From: an uncultured Draconibacterium sp.
GTDB taxonomy: Bacteria; Bacteroidota; Bacteroidia; Bacteroidales; Prolixibacteraceae
Assembly (NCBI RefSeq): GCF_963674925.1
Contig: NZ_OY771647.1
Location: 387,501-451,500, forward strand
Reading direction: 5' to 3'
Length of the DNA stretch: 64,000 nt
This document shows positions 58,546 to 64,000 of the stretch, in pieces (positions within the stretch are counted from its first letter, which is position 1; each line of letters begins with the position of its first letter). The position numbers and the translations under genes were made by a program. The notes under the pieces were generated by a model, which did no database searches, was not told the DNA's origin, and saw only the letters and a list, made by a program, of their open reading frames with translations.

Positions 58546-58986
58546 TCAGGATTTTTGATCTGACAGCTTAAGCACCCGCCGTTTATAATCAATAACAGCA
58601 TTATATTTCAACAGGAAATCGCTTCCCAGCAAACCACAGATTTTATAGTCGCTGACTTTTTGGTACAGTTCGTTAATGTGATCCATATCGAACAAAGCAA
58701 CTTTCATCGCCTCTACTTTCAGTTTTCCAAAAAACAATGGTTTTAAAATTCCCAGCGATGTTTTTAAAGGTTCATCGCTCATGTTTGCCGCATGAAGATC
58801 TTCGGTACCTTCCTCTTCCGACAAAATAAAATCAGCCTGGTTTTTATCAAATACCGATTTTGAGGCCCCGGTATCAATCACCCAATAAGCGGTTTCGCCA
58901 TCGTTAAAACGAGAACAAATAAGCAAATGATAATTATAAGACTCTAATTCGATAAGCTCTATAGCAATTTTACTTCGCATAACCAA
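58546..58986 (-). CDS. Retropepsin-like aspartic protease family protein
   Basis: A 146-residue single-domain protein with VIDTGASKSVF, the catalytic Asp at D38, and the second hairpin ICGLLGSDFLLKYNAVIDY typical of single-lobe (dimeric) bacterial aspartyl proteases. No signal peptide, so it is probably cytoplasmic and acts as a dimer. Substrate unknown. It is convergent with the preceding lipoprotein gene, 13 bp apart. Confidence 0.85.
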   Translation of the reverse strand: MVMRSKIAIELIELESYNYHLLICSRFNDGETAYWVIDTGASKSVFDKNQADFILSEEEGTEDLHAANMSDEPLKTSLGILKPLFFGKLKVEAMKVALFDMDHINELYQKVSDYKICGLLGSDFLLKYNAVIDYKRRVLKLSDQKS

Positions 58987-59087
58987 TTATTAAAACAACC
59001 TGATAATCAAAACATGAAAGCCATTTATTGCGCATTAGTTAACTTTAATTATTATATTCGCAATGTTAATTCGAATAACCAATTAAG

Positions 59088-60053
59088 ATGCGTGCTTTAG
59101 CCAAACTGTTTCTATTTACTGTAGTAAGTATTTTAATCTCCTGCAATAACGGAAAATTATCGAAAAAAGATGCAGAACGTTCGCTCAAAGTATTGAACAG
59201 CGACATGATTAATTTTGGTGCAGAGCTTAATGAAGCAACCGAAATGAAAGCTCTGGAATTTGTTATGTCCGCCCCGGAAAATCCGTTCCCTGTTTATAAA
59301 AACACCAACCGGTTCATAAGCACTAAAACCTTTGACTTCTCTCAATGGCATGGAATTTATGAATGGAGCGACTATGAAAAACTTTTTAAGAAAACCGGGG
59401 ATTCCAAAAATATAATCCTTCAAATTGACAATTCGGAGCTGAAAGATATTTCTATAATTATCAATGATTACCAAACAGAGAAAGTTAGTTCAGGAGAGCC
59501 GTTTCCGAAAGTTTGCCAAATTGAAATAACACAAAACAAAAAAACAATCTGGGAATTTGATTTCACTTCTAAAATCAGTAATAACCTGCCTGAAGATTTA
59601 AAGCTCAGAATAAAAGGCGAAAGCTACCAGGTTAATGCGAACCTAAAACGAACTACCAACGGCGATAGCGGAAAACTTTTTGTCGACTTCACTTTTAAAT
59701 ATCTACTCAAAACTTTAATAAAATCGAAACTCGATTGCAACATTGGTTATAGTCGGCAGGGATATTATTTTAAGCAATTAAAACTGGATCAACTTCTTTT
59801 CGGGCATCATTTGGCTGGAGATATTGATTACGCCAAAGTTGATCCAACAGCACAAGATTACGCTGCATCGTTTAATGAAAATTCAAATCTTGAACTGTTT
59901 GAGAACGGACGAGGAAAAGTTGGCGACCTGATATTGGCAACCGTTGAAAATGATGAACTCGTTGATTACCATATCCAGTTTACAGATAAGAGCAAAGCAC
60001 TACTTGGAAGCTATCTACCTGTTTTCAACAAGTTTATTAACTTGAAATACTAA
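59088..60053 (+). CDS. Lipoprotein of unknown function
   Basis: A 321-residue protein with lipobox LISC (C19) and then NNGK. The mature part has no recognisable motif: a helical N-terminal third and a beta-rich remainder. TATATTCG at 59053-59060 is a near -7 element. It is followed 20 bp later by another lipoprotein gene, so the two may be co-transcribed. Confidence 0.75.
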   Translation: MRALAKLFLFTVVSILISCNNGKLSKKDAERSLKVLNSDMINFGAELNEATEMKALEFVMSAPENPFPVYKNTNRFISTKTFDFSQWHGIYEWSDYEKLFKKTGDSKNIILQIDNSELKDISIIINDYQTEKVSSGEPFPKVCQIEITQNKKTIWEFDFTSKISNNLPEDLKLRIKGESYQVNANLKRTTNGDSGKLFVDFTFKYLLKTLIKSKLDCNIGYSRQGYYFKQLKLDQLLFGHHLAGDIDYAKVDPTAQDYAASFNENSNLELFENGRGKVGDLILATVENDELVDYHIQFTDKSKALLGSYLPVFNKFINLKY

Positions 60054-60073
60054 TCTCAAAAATTAACAACAAA

Positions 60074-60676
60074 ATGAATTTCAAACTAAAATGGGCTATC
60101 TACAGCCTGGTTTTCTTACTTGTTCTGGCAGCATGCTCAGACGATGATGAAGTTACCGATCCTGAACAAACAATGGGAAAGGTTGGAAACTATTGGAGCG
60201 CGGGAGCCTCCGGATACGATGATGGTCGACTTACGATTACTCAGAACAGCGGAGGAGATGTAGTTGGCTCTTTAACCTTTGAAGGCGATACTTACACCAT
60301 AGAAGGAAAAGTTACCGATAATGCGATTTACGACTACGTTTATAGCAATGGCGACAAAAGCAAACCATTTACCCTCGTTAAATTTGATGCCAACGTTGGT
60401 GATAAATGGGAATTTAATGTAGGCAATCAAAAGGTAGTTCGAGAAGTGGTGCGTAAAAGTACCGAAGACGATGTTGAATATGGTTTTTGGCTGGTAAAAA
60501 CTATCGATGTAAAAGAAACTATACCTACAGGTACAATTATTAAAACCTCCGAAAGCGAGGTAAAAGAGATCTTATGGCAGTTCAACCATAAATTTGGATT
60601 TATTTCTGCAACAATTAAAACCGTTGACGGAAAAACTACTAAAGTTAATGGCTATTCAACAAATGCGGCTGATTAA
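60074..60676 (+). CDS. Lipoprotein of unknown function (beta-rich)
   Basis: A 200-residue protein with lipobox LAAC (C21) followed by SDDDE, an acidic +2 region seen in many surface-exposed Bacteroidota lipoproteins. The mature domain is beta-rich with YWSAGASGYDDGRLTITQNSGG-like repeats of hydrophilic turns. No catalytic motif. Its stop abuts the convergent YiiX-like gene with no gap. Confidence 0.78.
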   Translation: MNFKLKWAIYSLVFLLVLAACSDDDEVTDPEQTMGKVGNYWSAGASGYDDGRLTITQNSGGDVVGSLTFEGDTYTIEGKVTDNAIYDYVYSNGDKSKPFTLVKFDANVGDKWEFNVGNQKVVREVVRKSTEDDVEYGFWLVKTIDVKETIPTGTIIKTSESEVKEILWQFNHKFGFISATIKTVDGKTTKVNGYSTNAAD

Positions 60677-61309
60677 TTAAAAAACGACTCTGCCGTTTTT
60701 GTGGTCAAATAAAGAGTTTCGGATAACATCATTTGGGAAAACAACTAAACCTCCGTTGGCATCCAGATCAATACCCAAAACATCTTTAAAGGCCTGGTAA
60801 AGAATTAACGTACAATACCAGTAATGTTTGTCTTTGGCAACATTACTGGTATTTTTTATCGACCGCCAGCTGGAAACATCATTATCCTGCGCTAAAATGT
60901 ATTCAATTACAGCATCCATTTTTTCCGGCGGCAATTCTGCTCTTAAGCGATATCTTTTTCCAGCATTTTTAGGTTTAAACGAATCGTTAGAAATCCTCCA
61001 GTCAGCTCCTTCAACAAATCCTCTTACTTCTCTTATCTGGTATTCTTCAGAAACATCGCGGGAATGCGATTCAAAAACGACTATTTCTTTAAGCAATTCT
61101 TCAACGTTATCTCCTTTGGCCCCTTTCAGAACAATTACAGCATGGCCAAAATTATTGCCATTCTCTACAAATTCGGTTCCCGGCAACCAGTTGTTATTGG
61201 GTTTTACAAGAATATCTCCACGCTTAAATTCAAAAGATGCGTTATCCTGAGCATACGCTAAAAAAGTTGACAATAAAAAGAAACCAAAAAATGCCAGTTT
61301 TATTCTCAT
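60677..61309 (-). CDS. Secreted YiiX-like permuted NlpC/P60 cysteine hydrolase
   Basis: A 210-residue protein with signal peptide (about 1-20, AYAQ). The permuted papain-like order is visible: FKRGDILVKP, FGHAVIVLK with H56, VVFESHSR with E80, and YWYCTLILYQAF with the nucleophile C166 near the end, as in YiiX/YebB (PF05708). It probably cleaves amide or ester bonds in wall peptides or lipids; the substrate is unknown. Confidence 0.82.
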   Translation of the reverse strand: MRIKLAFFGFFLLSTFLAYAQDNASFEFKRGDILVKPNNNWLPGTEFVENGNNFGHAVIVLKGAKGDNVEELLKEIVVFESHSRDVSEEYQIREVRGFVEGADWRISNDSFKPKNAGKRYRLRAELPPEKMDAVIEYILAQDNDVSSWRSIKNTSNVAKDKHYWYCTLILYQAFKDVLGIDLDANGGLVVFPNDVIRNSLFDHKNGRVVF

Positions 61310-61360
61310 CCGTATTGTTGTTGGAAAATTAAGTTAAAGAAATAAAATGTATCCGAGATA

Positions 61361-61388
61361 AAAAAGGCCCGCAAAAATTGCGAGCCTC
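61361..61388 (-). terminator. Terminator of mdh
   Basis: AGGCCCGCAA/TTGCGAGCCT (one mismatch) with a U-tract on the minus strand from the AAAAAA run. Confidence 0.75.
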
Positions 61389-61413
61389 TGTATCTTGTGA
61401 AAATTCTTTCGAA

Positions 61414-62334
61414 TTATAGTAAAGCGTTCACAGCTGAAACACCTTCTGCACTTGCAGTCAGTTTTTCTTTTTCAGCATCTGAAAGTTCGATTTCAACGAT
61501 TTTCTCGATACCGTTTTTACCGATAATACAAGGAACACCGATTGAAATGTCGCTTAAACCATACTCGCCTTCAAGAAGAGCTGAACATGGGAACATCTTT
61601 TTAGAATCCAATGCAATGGCGCGAACCAATTCTGATACTGCTGCACCAGGAGCATACCATGCGCTGGTTCCCAGCAATTTTGTTAAAGTAGCACCACCAA
61701 CTTTAGTCGCTTCAACTACTTCTGCTTGTTTTTCTTCACTCAAAAATTCAGTAACAGGAACACTGTTACGAACAGCTTTGTCGATTAACGGAACCATACC
61801 GGTATCGCTGTGTCCGCCAATTACCATAGCCGAGATGTCTGACTGTGCACATTCCAATGCTTCAGCCAATCTGTATTTAAAACGTGCGCTATCTAATGCA
61901 CCACCCATACCGATAATGCGGTTTTTAGGAAGACCTGTAGCTTTGTGTGCCAGGTAAGCCATTGTATCCATTGGGTTACTAACCACAATAATGATTACGT
62001 TTGGCGACTCAGCGATCAACTTTTCAGCAACATCTTTTACAATTCCGGCATTAATACCGATCAACTCTTCGCGAGTCATTCCCGGTTTACGTGGAATACC
62101 ACTGGTAATTACTGCAACATCGCTACCAGCTGTTTTAGTGTAATCGTTAGTGGCACCAACGATAGTTGAGTCAAAACCGTTTAACGAAGCAGTTTGCATC
62201 AAATCCATTGCTTTACCTTCATCAAAACCTTCTTTGATATCAATCAATACTATTTCTTCTGCAAAATCTTTAATTGCAATATACTCGGCACAACTTGCAC
62301 CTACTGCACCTGCTCCAACTACTGTTACTTTCAT
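61414..62334 (-). CDS. mdh: Malate dehydrogenase (LDH-like)
   Basis: Mdh oxidises malate to oxaloacetate with NAD in the TCA cycle. The 306-residue enzyme has the nucleotide loop GAGAVG (7-12), D32 selecting NAD over NADP, R82 and R88 for substrate (the PRKPGMTR segment), D148/R151 and the catalytic H175 in GGHSDTGM. Arg at position 82, not Gln, supports malate rather than lactate. Length fits the LDH-like MDH group. Confidence 0.96.
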   Translation of the reverse strand: MKVTVVGAGAVGASCAEYIAIKDFAEEIVLIDIKEGFDEGKAMDLMQTASLNGFDSTIVGATNDYTKTAGSDVAVITSGIPRKPGMTREELIGINAGIVKDVAEKLIAESPNVIIIVVSNPMDTMAYLAHKATGLPKNRIIGMGGALDSARFKYRLAEALECAQSDISAMVIGGHSDTGMVPLIDKAVRNSVPVTEFLSEEKQAEVVEATKVGGATLTKLLGTSAWYAPGAAVSELVRAIALDSKKMFPCSALLEGEYGLSDISIGVPCIIGKNGIEKIVEIELSDAEKEKLTASAEGVSAVNALL

Positions 62335-62408
62335 TTTACTAGTGAGTTTTATTATTATAAAATCGTTTTTAACTTAAACAATTGTCTGTCAAATTGTTTT
62401 AAGGCACG

Positions 62409-62439
62409 CAAAGTTAATTTTTTTTCGCGATGTCAGAAA
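62409..62439 (-). promoter_or_regulatory. Promoter of mdh
   Basis: On the minus strand TTTC (62436-62439), 19-nt spacer, TAACTTTG (62409-62416, perfect TAnnTTTG). The start is 75 bp downstream. Confidence 0.68.
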
Positions 62440-62585
62440 TAATTCAGAGTCCCCAAAATCGGTTTAACAAATTGGTAAAACATACGATTTACGACTTTCA
62501 TCCGAAGTGATTTTTGTCAATTATGTTTGTTTATTACGAATCCTGAACGGAATGGTTCAGCGAATTATTGCTATGTGCAAAATCC

Positions 62586-62652
62586 TTAATTAAACCAGAA
62601 CGTCATTTTTAAAACTACTATATGTTTTCTTTTGAAATACCCTGTTTCTGCA
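62586..62652 (-). pseudogene. Remnant C-terminus of a second DUF5916-type gene
   Basis: On the minus strand the last about 20 codons before a TAA at 62586 read TGYFKRKHIVVLKMTFWFN, matching the end of the intact neighbour (TGNWNSRNRAVVLKMTYWFN) almost position for position. DNA similarity includes the stop and following bases. A stop codon at about 62167-62169 offset (plus 62667-62669) closes the frame upstream, so only a fragment remains. It most likely descends from a tandem paralogue. Confidence 0.65.
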
Positions 62653-62664
62653 AGTAAATTCTGG

Positions 62665-62760
62665 TCTCACGCAGATAGCGCAAATTTGCGCAGAAAAGCT
62701 TTCACCCTTTTGGGTGAAATAAAATCAGCGGAAATCTGCGGTATTCGCGTGAAATAACTG
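62665..62760. repeat. Palindromic ATCTGCG-type intergenic repeat
   Basis: Contains the perfect palindrome CGCAAATTTGCG (62679-62690), hairpin TTTCACCC-TTTT-GGGTGAAA (62700-62719) and ATCAGCGGAAATCTGCGG. The CTGCG phrases resemble the body of the 145-148 bp repeat at 22 kb. With the pseudogene and mdh promoter this accounts for most of the 441-bp gap. Confidence 0.55.
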
Positions 62761-62775
62761 AAGCCTGACGTAATT

Positions 62776-64000
62776 TTAATTAAACCAGTAAGTCATTTTT
62801 AAAACCACTGCCCTGTTTCTCGAGTTCCAGTTTCCGGTAAAATAATTGTCGGTGTAAACCAGGTAAATATCTGATACCGGCTGGTAACGCCACTGAAAGC
62901 GCGAATTGATATTCAGATTGTCGATTTGTTCGTTGTACTGCACAAAAGTCGACCAGAATATTTTATCGGTGAAAGTGATATCCATTTTCGGGCCCACCAG
63001 CCAAAACTTTTCGCGGCTAAACGGGTCGCCCAAATCCATATCAGTGTAGTTAAAATTCATGGTCAGGTTTACATAGGGTTGAAAGCGGTAACCAATTTCT
63101 CCCTGGATGTACTGAATATCGCCACTGTAGAAGCTGCCTTTTGAGGCTTCGGCCTCCCAGGTAAACATCGATTTACGGGTAGACTGGTACGAAACCGAAA
63201 ACAATCCGAAATCATATTCCGACCCTTCGGGTAAATAATTGTCAGGATCTTGTGTAGGGTTAAAATCGTTTCGTAATTGCACAAAATGATCGGTGTAACC
63301 AAAACTCAGTTCTGCCCGGTTTTCAAAGGTTAACTCATATTCGAACTCATACTCATGTTCAATCAAATCCTTATCCGGATTGAAATAGTTATCCAATTTT
63401 ATACTCGGTCCGTGATTTACCACTTTTTTATTGGGCACAAAAGTATATCCGGCCGAAGCTCCAATAAAATTATATCCTGTTCGGCGAACATAGCCGGCTT
63501 CGGCACGGTAGTTTTCACCCACCGAAGTTTCGTATATCCCCAGATGTAAATGCGGAGTGCTGTATGTTAACATGGCTCCCTGTGCATATTGTTTATCGGG
63601 ATTATCGGGTTGAAATGAGCGGTGATAAAAGAACTTACCGTCCCAAACATTGTCTTTACTGGCCAGGTTATAGTCGACCCCAATCACCCGGTTAAACATG
63701 CTGGTGTCCGATGGCACATCAAAATATTCTTTGTTAACAGCTATAAATCCAAGGCTCGACCGCGTAAACATTTTCTTCTGAACGGAAGCCACGGTAAAAT
63801 TGCGTGCCAGGTTTTCGCCGGTTTCTTCTGTGGTCATATTCATAAAACCTACCCGCCAGTCGTTGCCAATTTTTCCGCTCAATCGGGCACCGGCAAGTAC
63901 CGGAGCATCCAAACCAATTCTTCGCGAGAAAAAAGGAGTTAAGCTATGCGAGTATCCGTAACTTGAAAATAAATCGCTGTTCTCGAGAAAGAACTGTCGT
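62776..64000 (-). CDS. DUF5916-family beta-barrel protein (C-terminal part, runs off the window)
   Basis: The frame is open to the right edge, so the 5' end lies outside. At the edge it reads RQFFLENSDLFSSYGYS and PFFSRRIGLDAPVLAGARLSGKIG, the signature of DUF5916 proteins. These couple an N-terminal CBM9-like sugar-binding domain to a C-terminal barrel. The visible part has alternating aromatic beta strands with the terminal KMTYWFN (C-terminal aromatic pattern of outer-membrane barrels). It is probably an outer-membrane protein. The TTG at 63912 is internal and not the real start. Confidence 0.85.
   Translation of the reverse strand, partial: RQFFLENSDLFSSYGYSHSLTPFFSRRIGLDAPVLAGARLSGKIGNDWRVGFMNMTTEETGENLARNFTVASVQKKMFTRSSLGFIAVNKEYFDVPSDTSMFNRVIGVDYNLASKDNVWDGKFFYHRSFQPDNPDKQYAQGAMLTYSTPHLHLGIYETSVGENYRAEAGYVRRTGYNFIGASAGYTFVPNKKVVNHGPSIKLDNYFNPDKDLIEHEYEFEYELTFENRAELSFGYTDHFVQLRNDFNPTQDPDNYLPEGSEYDFGLFSVSYQSTRKSMFTWEAEASKGSFYSGDIQYIQGEIGYRFQPYVNLTMNFNYTDMDLGDPFSREKFWLVGPKMDITFTDKIFWSTFVQYNEQIDNLNINSRFQWRYQPVSDIYLVYTDNYFTGNWNSRNRAVVLKMTYWFN

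Overview
The window comes from a chromosome of the phylum Bacteroidota, most likely an environmental Marinilabiliales/Prolixibacteraceae-like bacterium; that family placement is an inference. Directly visible support is the phylum-type promoter (TTTG, about 19 nt, then TAnnTTTG) in front of several genes, the near absence of Shine-Dalgarno sequences, a fused SecDF, the LL-diaminopimelate aminotransferase route to lysine and peptidoglycan, a TIGR02757 protein, a split ThrE exporter, a DUF5916 outer-membrane-type protein and many short lipoproteins. Almost all of the window is ordinary core genome. No prophage, transposase, integrase, CRISPR array or rRNA operon was seen.

Layout. 0-6.5 kb: der and era GTPases, a long KamA-type radical SAM protein, a secreted polysaccharide deacetylase and a DapF-like protein. 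6.9-15 kb: dapL, an aspartate-type aminotransferase, alanine dehydrogenase, a voltage-gated-type potassium channel, thyA-folA and an M14 carboxypeptidase. 15-19.4 kb: ppa, a Tat-exported aldo/keto reductase and a GH9 glycosidase. 19.4-23.5 kb: a repeat-rich, gene-poor islet with a 21-bp tandem array, stacked terminators with a possible small RNA, orphan ORFs, and an M23 peptidase flanked by copies of a 145-148 bp repeat. 23.5-39.4 kb: comM, thrE pair, DUF58, trxA, dnaE, HIT, greA, a Rieske-like lipoprotein, ahcY, recQ, tatC and lptB. 39.5-45.8 kb: tRNA-Glu, rpsT, then a tight operon radC / deacetylase / FemAB-like / deacetylase / GNAT / upp. 45.8-50.9 kb: a ferredoxin reductase-like protein, flavodoxin, trmN6, TIGR02757, lolD-like ABC, Na/Ca exchanger and tatA. 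50.9-52.2 kb: 1.2 kb without a convincing gene, holding a second 21-bp array that ends in a perfect 40-bp palindrome, plus a highly structured element. 52.2-64 kb: secDF, small envelope proteins and lipoproteins, a PD40 protein, mdh and the C-terminal part of a DUF5916 protein that runs off the right edge.

How genes work together. DapL and the DapF-like protein would supply meso-diaminopimelate, but the DapF-like protein lacks both catalytic cysteines. TatA and TatC lie 13 kb apart and could export the Tat-signal reductase encoded here. ThyA and FolA form the dTMP/folate cycle. The interleaved deacetylases and acyltransferases at 40.8-45.1 kb look like a surface-glycan or aminosugar modification set.

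The most unusual signals are non-coding. Two sequence-unrelated tandem arrays both have a 21-bp period, and at least five other intergenic arrays have a 7-bp period. There is also a perfect 40-bp palindrome and a modular hairpin repeat. In proteins, the notable points are the double Cys-to-Ser DapF and a Rieske-like protein with Cys at the fourth ligand position.
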